DNA of 50,259 bases, taken from contig JAJFHT010000018.1 in the NCBI GenBank assembly GCA_021775495.1, forward strand, positions 1-50,259. Reading direction: 5' to 3'. This DNA comes from Hyphomicrobiales bacterium (GTDB lineage: Bacteria; Pseudomonadota; Alphaproteobacteria; Rhizobiales; Rhizobiaceae). The position numbers and the translations under genes are program-made. Of this stretch, positions 1 through 7,854 are shown piece after piece. Each line of letters opens with the position of its first letter. The first letter of the stretch is position 1. The notes under the pieces are model-generated. The model saw only the letters and a list, made by a program, of their open reading frames with translations. It was not told the DNA's origin and did not search any database.

Positions 1-685
1 CTCACCGGTCATCCTGCCCGATATTGCCGTTCTCGACCCGTTGCTGACGCTCGGGCTTCCGGCCGCCATCACCGCCGCCACCGGGGTCGATGCCATGGTC
101 CATGCGATCGAGGCCTATGCCTCGGCGAGCCCGAACAACAACCCGCTGTCGCGGATGCTTGCCATCGAGGCCCTGCGCCTGCTGGGCGGCAATATCGAGC
201 AGGCGGTATTTGAGGGCGGCAATCGTGATGCCAGAGCTGCCATGCTGCTGGGTTCGACGCTTGCCGGCCAGGCCTTTGCCAATTCGCCTGTGGCCGCCGT
301 CCATGCGCTCGCCTATCCGATCGGCGGCAGCTTTCACGTTCCCCATGGCCTGTCCAATGCTCTGGTCCTGCCGCATGTGCTGCGGTTCAATGCGGCGGAA
401 AGCCAGAACGGATCGGTCAAGCTTTACGCGGAACTCGCGCAACATGTCTTTCCTGACATCGATATCGACGCAGGGACGCAGAAAATCTGTGCGGAATTCA
501 TTGACCGTCTCGCCGCACTTTCGCAAAAGCTGGGGCTGCAAACCGGCCTTCGCGAGGTCGGGATCGGCGAAGAACACCTTGAGCAAATGGCGGCGGATGC
601 GATGAAACAGACCCGGTTACTGGTCAACAATCCGCGCGAGTTAAGCGAAGCCGACGCGCTGGCGATCTACAGGGCAGCCTGGTGA
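1..685 (+). CDS. Iron-containing alcohol dehydrogenase, C-terminal part (5' end outside window)
   Basis: The frame is open from base 2, so the gene begins before the window; about 227 residues are visible. The segment GVDAMVHAIEAY and the later HALAYPIGG...HVPHGLSNAL carry the histidines that bind the metal in group III (iron-type) alcohol dehydrogenases, so this is the helical C-terminal half. The enzymes oxidise an alcohol, or reduce an aldehyde, with NAD(P) in the cytoplasm. The stop codon overlaps the GTG start of the next gene by the sequence GTGA, so the two are probably translated together with the thioesterase and slyX that follow. The substrate cannot be told; maleylacetate reductases share the fold. 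Confidence 0.9.
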   Translation, partial: SPVILPDIAVLDPLLTLGLPAAITAATGVDAMVHAIEAYASASPNNNPLSRMLAIEALRLLGGNIEQAVFEGGNRDARAAMLLGSTLAGQAFANSPVAAVHALAYPIGGSFHVPHGLSNALVLPHVLRFNAAESQNGSVKLYAELAQHVFPDIDIDAGTQKICAEFIDRLAALSQKLGLQTGLREVGIGEEHLEQMAADAMKQTRLLVNNPRELSEADALAIYRAAW

Positions 686-1116
686 GCCGGCCCCAACCCG
701 CAAACCGCGATGGTTTCAAGGCGTTCCGGTCGATCACCACGCGGTGGATGGACAATGATGTCTACGGCCATATGAACAATGTGGTGCACTATTCGCTGTT
801 CGATACCGCAGTAAACGGCTGGCTGCTCGATCAGGGCGTGCTCGATTTCCGCAACGGCGACCAGGTCGGCCTGGTGGTGGAAACCGGCTGCAATTATTTT
901 TCCGAGATCATGTTCCCCGATCTGGTAACGGCGGGAATCCGGGTCGCAAAACTTGGTTCTTCCTCTGTGCGTTACGAAATCGCCCTGTTCCGCAATGATG
1001 AGGAACAGGCCGCTGCCGAAGGCCATTTTGTCCATGTCTATGTGGATGCCACGACACGCCGGCCGCGGCCGCTCAAAGCCGAACTGCGTGCGGCGCTGGA
1101 GACCTTGCTGACATGA
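682..1116 (+). CDS. Acyl-CoA thioesterase, 4-hydroxybenzoyl-CoA thioesterase type (hotdog fold)
   Basis: This 144-residue protein has the usual length of a single-hotdog thioesterase. WMDNDVYGHMNN near residues 22-33 is the family signature: the Asp in DNDVYGHMNN is the expected catalytic acid, and the following long helix and sheet pattern fits the fold. Members hydrolyse acyl-CoA or aroyl-CoA thioesters in the cytoplasm. The start is GTG, overlapping the stop of the dehydrogenase gene, and its own stop overlaps the ATG of slyX (ATGA). The three genes look like one operon, but the substrate is unknown. Confidence in the family is high, in the substrate low. Confidence 0.88.
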   Translation: MSRPQPANRDGFKAFRSITTRWMDNDVYGHMNNVVHYSLFDTAVNGWLLDQGVLDFRNGDQVGLVVETGCNYFSEIMFPDLVTAGIRVAKLGSSSVRYEIALFRNDEEQAAAEGHFVHVYVDATTRRPRPLKAELRAALETLLT

Positions 1117-1325
1117 GCAAATCCGATACCGATCGGATCGACGATCTGGAAATTACCATTGCGCATCAGGGGCAGCAGATCGAGGAGCTGTCCGATACCG
1201 TCACCGATCAATGGAAGATGATCGAGGACCTGCGCCGGCAACTGGCGCGGCTGGAGAGCAAATTTGCCGATATGCAGGAGCCGGACGAGACTCCGCCCGA
1301 AACACAAAAACCGCCACACTGGTAG
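1113..1325 (+). CDS. slyX: SlyX family protein
   Basis: A 70-residue protein that is mostly one heptad-patterned helix (IDDLEITIAHQGQQIEELS, then further leucine-spaced turns) with a proline-rich, basic tail ending PPHW. This is the SlyX pattern: a short coiled-coil protein, conserved in proteobacteria, whose function is not settled. It starts on the ATG that overlaps the thioesterase stop and is the last gene of the coupled trio. Confidence 0.85.
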   Translation: MSKSDTDRIDDLEITIAHQGQQIEELSDTVTDQWKMIEDLRRQLARLESKFADMQEPDETPPETQKPPHW

Positions 1326-1328
1326 CGG

Positions 1329-1341
1329 GGACCGTTGGTAT
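1329..1341 (+). repeat. 13-bp match to the end of the foldback element at 36386-36646
   Basis: GGACCGTTGGTAT here is identical to the outer end of the terminal inverted repeat of the 36 kb element. It sits exactly in the gap between the stop codons of slyX and the convergent secreted-protein gene, the usual sort of place for such elements. No second repeat end is visible nearby, so this would be a solo remnant. A 13-base match could still be chance. Confidence 0.35.
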
Positions 1342-1649
1342 TATTCCCGGAAAAGGCTGTTGTCGTCGATGGTCACATTGGCCGAACAGACATAGCCGAC
1401 AAGGCACTGTTTGCGGTCTCGCGTGGGGGCATATTTCCACACCGGATATTCCGCTGCCGCACAGTAGGCGCCATTTCTGACAAAGCGCGCATAAGTGTGA
1501 CGACCGGTGCTCAGAACGATGGCGCCCTTGCTGTGTACGAGGTTCTGCGCCTGGCTGCACGACATGGTGGTGGTGTTTGGCCGGGCATCGGCGGTTCCGG
1601 CTGCCGCCAGCGAGGCGAGGGTGGCAATCGCGATGGTGGTTTTGCGCAT
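1341..1649 (-). CDS. Small secreted protein of rhizobial type, function unknown
   Basis: Starting at the ATG at 1649 gives a 102-residue protein with a clean signal peptide (MRKTTIAIATLASL..., cleavage after GTADA). An upstream in-frame ATG at 1688 would put thirteen residues ahead of the signal peptide, so I prefer 1649. The mature part holds four cysteines (CSQAQ, YCAAAE, KQCLVGYVCS), likely paired in the periplasm, and the phrase GAIVLSTGRHTYARFV that I recognise from conserved hypothetical proteins of Rhizobiales. The gene is alone between convergent slyX and the upstream, same-strand BMP gene. Confidence 0.75.
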   Translation of the reverse strand: MRKTTIAIATLASLAAAGTADARPNTTTMSCSQAQNLVHSKGAIVLSTGRHTYARFVRNGAYCAAAEYPVWKYAPTRDRKQCLVGYVCSANVTIDDNSLFRE

Positions 1650-1743
1650 ATCGAGGCTCCATCCGTCGATGAACCTCGAAAATCGCACCGCAGTCGGGCA
1701 AATCTGTGACAGTGGGATAATTTCTGTGAAAACAGCAGAGGCA

Positions 1744-1774
1744 ACAAAAAACCGCCGGCGAATGCCGGCGGTTT
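1744..1774 (-). terminator. Rho-independent terminator of the BMP gene
   Basis: An 11-bp perfect stem (1749-1759 with 1764-1774, loop of 4) is followed on the minus strand by a run of six to seven T. It lies 30 bp after the stop codon of the BMP substrate-binding-protein gene. Confidence 0.85.
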
Positions 1775-1803
1775 CGATCAGTTTTCAGGACTGTCCGTTG
1801 ATA

Positions 1804-2796
1804 TCAGTACGGGCAGTTATTGTCTGACATGTAATCATGCACGCTGATCTCGCCGGCAATGATTGCTGCCTTGGCCTTTTCGACCGCTGCCATCATCGCG
1901 TCGTCGACCAAAGGCTTATTGTTATCGTCCATGGCGTAATCGATTCCGCCTTCCTTCAGGCCGAGAACGTTGAAGCCGTATGAGAACTTGTCGTTCTTTG
2001 CGTCGTTGAACGCATTGTAGACGGCAACATCGACACGCTTCAGCATCGAAGTCAGAACCTTGCCAGGCTGCAGGCCATTCTGGTTGGAATCAACACCAAT
2101 GCCGAGCTTTCCGGCATCCGCGGCGGCCCGGAGCACGCCAACACCGGTGCCACCGGCTGCAGCGTAGACAACGTCCGCGCCCTGATCGATCTGCGACTTG
2201 GTGATTTCACCACCCTTTGTCGGGTCGTTCCAGGCAGCCGGCGTATCACCGGTCATGTTCTGGATGACCTTGGCGCCGTCAGTGGTTGCCTTGACGCCGC
2301 CGACATAACCGCAGGCAAAGCGCCGGATCAGCGGAATATCCATGCCGCCGACAAAACCGACCGTGTTGGTTTTGGATGCATGCGCCGCCATGACGCCGAC
2401 CAGATAGGAGCCTTCCTGCTCCTTGAACACCACCGAACGCACATTTGGCTTGTCGACGACCATGTCGATGATGGCAAAGTTCAGGTCAGGAAATTCCGTT
2501 GCGACCTTTTCCAGCGCGGCGGCCCAGGAGAAACCTGCCATGATGATCGGATTGTTGCCGTCCTGGGCGAATTTGCGCAGAGCCTGTTCGCGCTGGGCGT
2601 CGTTCTGAATCTCGAAATCGCGGTAATCAATGCCGGTTTCGGTCTTGAATTTTTCCGCGCCATTATAGGCGGATTCGTTGAACGACTTATCGAATTTGCC
2701 GCCGAGGTCGTAAATGATGGCCGGTTTGATGTCGGCTGCAAATGCCGTGACGGACATCGCGGTTGCGGCCAGCAGGCCGAGAACGATTCGCTTCAT
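1804..2796 (-). CDS. BMP family ABC transporter substrate-binding protein (orphan)
   Basis: A 330-residue periplasmic protein with a signal peptide (MKRIVLGLLAATAMSVTAFA). The mature protein has the BMP/Med/TmpC pattern: DLGGKFDKSFNESAYNGAEKF at the start, GFVGGMDIPLIRRF in the middle, GADVVYAAAGGTGVGV and IGVDSNQNG later. Characterised family members bind purine nucleosides for ABC import. An AGGG ribosome site lies eight bases before the ATG, and a strong terminator follows, so the gene is a single transcription unit. No permease or ATPase genes of a nucleoside importer are next to it, so its partners must be elsewhere or its role differs. Confidence 0.9.
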   Translation of the reverse strand: MKRIVLGLLAATAMSVTAFAADIKPAIIYDLGGKFDKSFNESAYNGAEKFKTETGIDYRDFEIQNDAQREQALRKFAQDGNNPIIMAGFSWAAALEKVATEFPDLNFAIIDMVVDKPNVRSVVFKEQEGSYLVGVMAAHASKTNTVGFVGGMDIPLIRRFACGYVGGVKATTDGAKVIQNMTGDTPAAWNDPTKGGEITKSQIDQGADVVYAAAGGTGVGVLRAAADAGKLGIGVDSNQNGLQPGKVLTSMLKRVDVAVYNAFNDAKNDKFSYGFNVLGLKEGGIDYAMDDNNKPLVDDAMMAAVEKAKAAIIAGEISVHDYMSDNNCPY

Positions 2797-2989
2797 ATGA
2801 TTTAACCCTGTTGTTTCTTTTGGTTCCCCTCGCGCGCCGGTATCGGCATGCGAAAGTATTGCTGGCAGAAAGCCTGTGCCTCCCGCTCAGCTGTCAGTTT
2901 TGCATGCCGCAAGACAAAATTCACGCAGAATTTTTCAAATCTCCACCAGTGCCGGTTGCAATGGTTAGCGGCGAAGGCGTTGCATCGTT

Positions 2990-3655
2990 TCAGCCGGCCG
3001 CCGTTTGTGGCGCTGCGCAGGCAACACCGGTTCCGCGCAGATTGCAGTAACCGCCGGGGTTTTTGGCAAGATATTGCTGGTGCTCGGCTTCGGCGAAATA
3101 GAATTCCGGCACGGCCGCGATTTCGGTGGTGATGCGGCCCTGCCCGCCATCCATCAATGCCGATTGATAGGCCGTCTGCGAGGCTTTTGCGGCTTTCATC
3201 TGCGCCTCATCATAGGTGTAGATGGCCGAGCGGTAGGTTGTGCCGACATCATTGCCCTGGCGCATGCCCTGGGTCGGGTCATGGTTCTCCCAGAAAATCC
3301 TGAGCAGCGCGTCATAGGAGATGATCCCGGGATCGAAGACGATGCGCACTACCTCGGTATGGCCGGTTAGTCCGGTGCAGGTTTCCTGGTAGGTCGGGTT
3401 GGGTGTCACACCGCCGGCATATCCGGCTGCCGTCACCCAGACACCTTCGGTCTGCCAGAACAGCCGCTCGACGCCCCAGAAGCAGCCCATGCCGAACATC
3501 GCTAATTCCAACTCATCCGGGAACGGGCCTTTCAGCGGGCGTTTTGAGACGTGGTGTTTGGCCGGAACAGCCATCGGCTGCTCGCGCCCGGGCAGGGCTT
3601 CTGATGTTTCGGGAAGTTTCAGCTTCTTGTTCAGCATGTCGCTCAGGAAAAACAT
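2990..3655 (-). CDS. msrA: Peptide-methionine (S)-S-oxide reductase MsrA
   Basis: A 221-residue MsrA. The active-site motif GCFWG (catalytic Cys58) is followed by [24 protein letters not shown] and FWENHDPTQ, all family hallmarks, and the C-terminal part keeps NPGGYCNL with a resolving cysteine. It reduces methionine-S-sulfoxide in proteins with thioredoxin-supplied electrons. The N-terminal 45 residues are a longer lead than in compact MsrA proteins, but there is no signal peptide, so it is likely cytoplasmic. A GGAGG site lies about twelve bases before the ATG. The gene follows a membrane protein gene with a 29-bp gap and is probably cotranscribed with it. Confidence 0.95.
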   Translation of the reverse strand: MFFLSDMLNKKLKLPETSEALPGREQPMAVPAKHHVSKRPLKGPFPDELELAMFGMGCFWGVERLFWQTEGVWVTAAGYAGGVTPNPTYQETCTGLTGHTEVVRIVFDPGIISYDALLRIFWENHDPTQGMRQGNDVGTTYRSAIYTYDEAQMKAAKASQTAYQSALMDGGQGRITTEIAAVPEFYFAEAEHQQYLAKNPGGYCNLRGTGVACAAPQTAAG

Positions 3656-3684
3656 CGCTTTCTGTGCCTCCGGGGATGGGACGT

Positions 3685-4011
3685 TTACATGTCGCTGGCA
3701 AACCGGCCGGTGCGTTTACTCGGCTTGCGCCCGATAATGTAGAACAGCAGCGCCAGGCCGCAAAACACCACAAAACCGGGCAAGGTCAGGATCCAGATCA
3801 TCACCGGATCCCAAAGCACTGGCAGAGTGTAACGCTGGATGGCCGCCTGGGCGATGTTGAGGGTCTGTGGCGACCACGAAAACCAGCTTTCTCCCAGCGC
3901 CGTCATCATAAGCTCCGACGCGCCGATGGAACGGGTCGCATCCATCACCGCCATGACCACCGCAACGGCCAGCACCAGAAGGGCCAGCGCCCTGAAAATA
4001 AAACGGATCAT
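3685..4011 (-). CDS. Two-helix membrane protein of unknown function
   Basis: I place the start at the ATG at 4011 because GAGGA lies just ahead of it and because the protein then opens directly with a membrane segment ([21 protein letters not shown]). The 108-residue product has a second membrane helix near the C-terminus ([13 protein letters not shown]) and a basic tail (RKPSKRTGR). The loop between, with [11 protein letters not shown] and [12 protein letters not shown], is typical of a conserved but uncharacterised rhizobial family. It precedes msrA in the same direction. Confidence 0.75.
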   Translation of the reverse strand: MIRFIFRALALLVLAVAVVMAVMDATRSIGASELMMTALGESWFSWSPQTLNIAQAAIQRYTLPVLWDPVMIWILTLPGFVVFCGLALLFYIIGRKPSKRTGRFASDM

Positions 4012-4143
4012 GCCATTCCTCGCATGCCTGAAACCACCGTCACCGGCAATTCGATACACCTTGCGCAAGACATATGATCCTAAACAACGATAGGCAATGC
4101 GTTGACGCGAATTTGTGTGACTGGATTTCTCTCCAAATAGCGG

Positions 4144-4171
4144 TTGAACCGCACTGATTTCCGACTATAGT
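4144..4171 (+). promoter_or_regulatory. Likely housekeeping promoter for tRNA-Ser
   Basis: TTGAAC (4144-4149), a 16-base spacer and TATAGT (4166-4171) form a good sigma-70 type promoter about 80 bp ahead of the tRNA. No other gene on this strand is close. Confidence 0.55.
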
Positions 4172-4252
4172 GCGCGCCGCTCCGGCCAATAATATTCTGC
4201 GTTATCGCAGCCGAAGCAATCATGCAGGATTGCCCATATGCAAGCCGGCAGC

Positions 4253-4342
4253 GGAGAGGTGGCCGAGTGGTCGAAGGCGCACGCCTGGAAAGTGTGTAGG
4301 CGGGGAACCGTCTCCAGGGTTCGAATCCCTGTCTCTCCGCCA
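4253..4342 (+). tRNA. tRNA-Ser (anticodon GGA)
   Basis: The 90-base sequence folds as a class II tRNA. The acceptor stem GGAGAGG pairs with TCTCTCC, followed by discriminator G and an encoded CCA. The anticodon loop CTGGAAA contains GGA (reads UCC/UCU), a long variable arm follows (GGCGGGGAACCGTC), and the T-loop is GGTTCGAATCC. The discriminator G and long variable arm are both serine identity features. Confidence 0.97.
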
Positions 4343-4464
4343 TTCACATCTAATTGTTTGAAATATAAAAGAAAATCGGGATGGCATATTCCAACGCCAT
4401 TACTCGAATCCTCACGCAGTTTGTCAAAGCGCGAGATTAAGGCTGTATTTCTGCGATCCGACAG

Positions 4465-4698
4465 TCACATCAGCCGAAAGGGCCTGACGACCGTGCCCTC
4501 AGACCGCTCGATCGAACAATCCGCAGGACCATACAACAGCACCCGGCCAACGCCTCCGGGCACTGGCCGCGACCATTGCAGTCCCACTTCGTCGAAATAG
4601 ACGCCGTCGAACCCAGTTGTTTCGCAATCGAACCGAAATTCGCGTTTCAGGAAACGTACATTTGGTGAAATGCCGCTTCCCACAAGTGGCTTTCCCAT
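4465..4698 (-). CDS. Possible small protein of unknown function
   Basis: An ATG at 4698 opens a 77-residue frame (MGKPLVGSGISPNV...). The composition looks protein-like rather than shadow-like: YFDEVGLQWSRPVPGG and VLLYGPADCS have few of the arginine and proline runs seen in false frames of this GC-rich DNA. There is no good ribosome site and I do not recognise it. It may be the decayed remainder of a longer gene. Confidence 0.3.
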   Translation of the reverse strand: MGKPLVGSGISPNVRFLKREFRFDCETTGFDGVYFDEVGLQWSRPVPGGVGRVLLYGPADCSIERSEGTVVRPFRLM

Positions 4699-4843
4699 GA
4701 GCAATGATAACAAATTTTTCTGAATCCCTCAATCTCAATTTACTTGGCCGGTTAACAATCATTGTCGATGCATCTTCAAAACCGGAACCCGGCGCCGGAT
4801 CATTCCGGCACCGGGCACACAGGGGGAGGAACAGTTGGAGGAG

Positions 4844-4865
4844 GGCAGGCCGCATCCGGCCTGCC
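4844..4865 (-). terminator. Hairpin after the first CxxC-peptide gene
   Basis: GGCAGGCC (4844-4851) pairs perfectly with GGCCTGCC (4858-4865). It lies 12 bp after the stop codon of the peptide gene on the minus strand. There is no T-run, so termination is only a guess. Confidence 0.35.
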
Positions 4866-4877
4866 GGCGAGATCGTG

Positions 4878-5093
4878 TTATTTGCGGATTTTCAGCTGTG
4901 CCTTGGCGGGCTGATTGGCCTGCAGCTGCTGGACGGATGACTTGACCTTCTTCTTGGGGCGGTCGCCCTTCACCACGATCGGTTCCATGTCGCAATAATG
5001 GCACGGGCCGTTGTCGATGGCGGAAGCTGTGGTCGGGATGGAGGCGGTTGCGCCGATGAGGGTTGCAAGGGCGATCAGGGTCAGTTTCGACAT
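4878..5093 (-). CDS. 71-residue secreted CxxC peptide, copy A
   Basis: The protein starts at the ATG at 5093 behind a GAGAGAG ribosome site and has a signal peptide (MSKLTLIALATLIGATA...) cleaved after TTASA. The mature part is about 46 residues: IDNGPCHYCDMEPIVV with a CHYC cysteine pair, then a lysine-rich stretch (KGDRPKKKVKSS) and a glutamine-rich end. CxxC could bind a metal or act in redox chemistry in the periplasm; neither is shown. Copy B at 19286 encodes the same protein with two substitutions. I do not recognise the family. Confidence 0.75.
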   Translation of the reverse strand: MSKLTLIALATLIGATASIPTTASAIDNGPCHYCDMEPIVVKGDRPKKKVKSSVQQLQANQPAKAQLKIRK

Positions 5094-5182
5094 TTTGAAT
5101 TCTCTCTCTCTTTGGTTGACTGCCTTGGCCGTTGGCCTCCGCAGATATGGATAGGTCGCAAGCACGAGAGAAAAGGTTCAAA
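4878..5182 (-). repeat. 305-bp direct repeat, left copy
   Basis: Comparison by eye with 19286-19590 gives 12 mismatches in 305 aligned bases without gaps: 5 in the 216-bp coding part and 7 in the 5' leader. Similarity ends sharply upstream at GGTTCAAA and downstream at the stop codon. The repeat therefore covers one gene with its leader, and the two copies have the same orientation. Confidence 0.95.
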
Positions 5183-5232
5183 AGAAGTTCGAAAAAAATT
5201 CGAAATGGATATTGTGACGCGCCTTACCTGAA

Positions 5233-6726
5233 TCACCAGCCGTCTTTGTCGCGGTCAGCCGACGGTCTGTAGGCAGACGCCTGAACCGGAGAGAGGGATT
5301 CCCAAAGGCTTCTTGCGCCGGGATCGGGCTCGATACGCAGACCTTCGCGGCTCATCGCCGCCGCTGCGTTGTCAAAATCGGCAAACCAGCCGGCGCCGAC
5401 GGCCGCCGACATGCCCGCTCCCAAAGCCGACGCCTCAAGAGAATTGCTCTTGATCAACGGCAGGCCGGTCGCATCGGCAATCATTTGGCTGAGCAGATCG
5501 GAGTTGGCTCCACCGCCAACAGCAAGGATTTCTCTGGCGTCGACACCGGATTTTTTCATCGCCTCGATACAGCGCATGATTTCAAACGCAAGCGATTCCA
5601 ATACCGCGCGATAGAGATGGCCCCTTGTGTGGTGGGCGCCTAGTCCGACGAAATTGGCTCGGGCGCCGGAATCCCAGTGTGGATCCATGCACCCGGACAG
5701 ATAAGGGCAGACGCTCAGTCCTTCACAGCCGACCTCGACGGTCCGGGCTTCCGCTTCAAGTCGCTCAAAGACGGACGGATCATCCTTGCCGTTGGCGAAA
5801 TTCTCGACAAACCAGTCGACGAAAAACATTCCGGCCCGCATGACGCCCTCGAAAAAATATCCCTCACCGGTTGGCGAAGTCATGGTTCGCCAGTTGCGGC
5901 CGACATCCGGAGTGGCAGACCAGGCGCCGGTGATTACCGCCGTGCCGAGATTGAGGTAGATACGTCCGGCCCGTGTTGCGTTGACCCCGAGGCCGGCGCA
6001 TTGCCCGTCGCCGCCGGCGGCAAAGACCAGTGTGCCTTGTGCAAGTCCAGTCGCCTCCGCCGCGTCGGCGGTGACATTGCCAACAAGATCGGCCGGTTTG
6101 ACACAGGGCGCAAATTTGTCCGCCGAAAGGCCGAGATGCTGCAGGATCGGTTCGGACCACTGCTTGCGTGCGATATCAAAAACACCGAACGGATCGGCGC
6201 TGGTCCAGCTTGCCACCTGGTTGCCGGTGAGCCGCCCGGTGAGGAATCCATGAACGTCAAGAAAGCGATGCGCCTCGGCCAGCACATGCGGAGCGTTCTG
6301 CTTCAGCCATGCCAGCCGGTATATCACCGGTGTGACGTCCGGTGGTTTGCCGGTCAGCCGATGCAGATAGTCGGCTCCAATAGCCTTTGCAGTCGGTTCG
6401 ATCATCGGCAATGCGCGATCATCAAGCCAGACGATGGCCGGATGCGTCTCGGCACCTTCATCATCGACAAAACCGATTGTCTCGCGCTGGTTTGAAATGG
6501 CCAGTCCCGAAATCCGATTCGGATCGATCTGAGAGCAGACCTCCTTCAATGCGATGCAGGCCGAACCCCACCAGTCCTCGACGCTTTGCTCAAGATGCCC
6601 CTTTTCGGGGTTGGACAGCTCGATCGGCGCGCGACCTTCGGCGACAGCGTCGCCCTTTCTGTTCCAGGCGATTGCCTTGCTGGATTGGGTTGAACTATCC
6701 AACCCGACAACCAGTTCCTCTTCCAT
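5233..6726 (-). CDS. FGGY-family carbohydrate kinase (xylulokinase-like)
   Basis: A 497-residue kinase with the two-domain ASKHA fold. Visible motifs are GLDSSTQSSK near the start (phosphate 1 loop), GLAISNQRET, the catalytic GGDGQCAGLG region (Asp acts as base), LNLGTA (phosphate 2) and AVGGGANSDLL (adenosine motif). The family phosphorylates ketoses or polyols with ATP; the sequence is nearest in style to xylulokinase but the substrate cannot be fixed. GGGAGG lies eight bases before the ATG. It follows its SorC regulator with a 31-bp gap, so the two are one operon, and it shares the promoter region with the divergent dehydrogenase operon. Confidence 0.9.
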   Translation of the reverse strand: MEEELVVGLDSSTQSSKAIAWNRKGDAVAEGRAPIELSNPEKGHLEQSVEDWWGSACIALKEVCSQIDPNRISGLAISNQRETIGFVDDEGAETHPAIVWLDDRALPMIEPTAKAIGADYLHRLTGKPPDVTPVIYRLAWLKQNAPHVLAEAHRFLDVHGFLTGRLTGNQVASWTSADPFGVFDIARKQWSEPILQHLGLSADKFAPCVKPADLVGNVTADAAEATGLAQGTLVFAAGGDGQCAGLGVNATRAGRIYLNLGTAVITGAWSATPDVGRNWRTMTSPTGEGYFFEGVMRAGMFFVDWFVENFANGKDDPSVFERLEAEARTVEVGCEGLSVCPYLSGCMDPHWDSGARANFVGLGAHHTRGHLYRAVLESLAFEIMRCIEAMKKSGVDAREILAVGGGANSDLLSQMIADATGLPLIKSNSLEASALGAGMSAAVGAGWFADFDNAAAAMSREGLRIEPDPGARSLWESLSPVQASAYRPSADRDKDGW

Positions 6727-6757
6727 GCCACCAGCCTCCCGATGCTGTTTGGTCCGG

Positions 6758-7744
6758 TTACGACAGCAGCGTCGCCGCAGTCCGGCTGTCGGTGACGAGT
6801 TGGGTCACATAACCCCCACCAATGCTGGCGCGGATCGCCTCGGCCTTCTTAACACCGCCGGCAACCAGAATCCGCTCAGGGATCGATTTCACCGTTTCGA
6901 GCGAAATGCCGATTATGCGGCCGGAAAGCGGCCCGTCCACCTCGAGGCCGTCGCGATCGACAAATCGAGCGAGCGCGACGCCGATCGCTCCATTGTCCAG
7001 ATATGTGCGGGTGATGTCGGCCGACAGGTGAGTGGCGTCGGCGAAACGGACGTCTTCGTCGAGTTCGCTGACGCCGAAGACAAGAACCTGGCAATCTTCA
7101 ATCAGGCTGAATTGCGACATCAGCGACGGTTCCTGCAGCAAGGAGTCGAGAAGTGCTGGATTGGAAACAATGGCTGGCGCATGGAAATTTGCGCATCGTG
7201 CGCCCAGCTTGCTGGCGATCAGCGCGGTACAGACTTCGGGCGCCGCGTCGTCTCCGTCAACCGAACTGCCGGCAACCTGAACCACCTTGCAGCCGGCAAC
7301 GGTCTTTGCCGGCAGGGCATTTCCCAGCGCCAGCATTGTCCGGCCCCAGGCAACGCCGACACGCATATCCGGCTTCAACTGGCATTCCAGTACATGCGCG
7401 CCGGCGGCGCCGAGCCGGTCCCTCAGAATCGAATCCGGATTGGCGCTGTCATCCGGCACCGGAACGATATGCGCACCTGTCAACCCGAACCGGCTGGCGA
7501 TCTCCCGGCCCATCTCGATATTGGCCAGAATGTCCGGCGCGATATTGATCGAGACAAGCCCTCTGGTGCGCGCTTCCGTCAGATAATTGGCAATTGTCGC
7601 GCGGCTGACACCGATCTCCCGGGCCACTTCGTTTTGCGTCAGATGTTCGGCAAAATAGAGCCAGGCTGTCCACGCGATCGGGTCTCCGGCAAATTCGATC
7701 GGGACCGCCGTCGGTGAGTCTTTCATTGCTGTATCTTCCGTCAT
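6758..7744 (-). CDS. SorC-family sugar-binding transcriptional regulator 1
   Basis: A 328-residue regulator if started at the ATG at 7744 (the frame runs further upstream, but those residues overlap the operator region). The N-terminal helix-turn-helix LTQNEVAREIGVSRATIANYL is followed by the SorC effector-binding domain, a NagB-like fold with WGRTMLALG, VQVAGS and the C-terminal ILVAGGVKKAEAIRASIGGG. SorC proteins sense a phosphorylated sugar and control the neighbouring operon. It is transcribed with the kinase and away from the dehydrogenase operon, over an inverted repeat that is its likely operator. Confidence 0.9.
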   Translation of the reverse strand: MTEDTAMKDSPTAVPIEFAGDPIAWTAWLYFAEHLTQNEVAREIGVSRATIANYLTEARTRGLVSINIAPDILANIEMGREIASRFGLTGAHIVPVPDDSANPDSILRDRLGAAGAHVLECQLKPDMRVGVAWGRTMLALGNALPAKTVAGCKVVQVAGSSVDGDDAAPEVCTALIASKLGARCANFHAPAIVSNPALLDSLLQEPSLMSQFSLIEDCQVLVFGVSELDEDVRFADATHLSADITRTYLDNGAIGVALARFVDRDGLEVDGPLSGRIIGISLETVKSIPERILVAGGVKKAEAIRASIGGGYVTQLVTDSRTAATLLS

Positions 7745-7800
7745 GTCACTCGCTTTCCGGCCGGTTCCGCCTTGCGTTGCGATCCTTGATAAAATCAAAC

Positions 7801-7830
7801 TTGACAAATGACAAGCTTCGATATCATTTG
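7801..7830. promoter_or_regulatory. Promoter and inverted-repeat operator between SorC-1 and the dehydrogenase operon
   Basis: CAAATGA (7805-7811) and TCATTTG (7824-7830) are exact inverted repeats, with half-sites extending to CAAATGACA and CAAATGATA. TTGACA at 7801-7806 and TATCAT at 7822-7827 could be promoter boxes for the rightward operon, with a short 15-base spacer, so a bound regulator would cover the promoter. Confidence 0.6.
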
Positions 7831-7854
7831 CGCAGAAGTAGCCGCGAGGACCTC

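Larger units (their letters stand above)
4343..4877. other. Intergenic stretch right of tRNA-Ser
   Basis: Apart from one doubtful minus-strand reading frame (4465-4698), this region shows only two GC-rich hairpins, at 4788-4815 and 4844-4865. I see no copy of the tRNA 3' end here or at the far side of the sugar block, so nothing points to a tRNA attachment site. Confidence 0.5.

Noticed and set aside
4253-4342. tRNA-Ser as integration site for the sugar block
   Set aside because: The tRNA is about 0.5 kb left of the block, but no repeat of its 3' end is visible at the right edge and no integrase is present. The 305-bp repeats explain the borders better.
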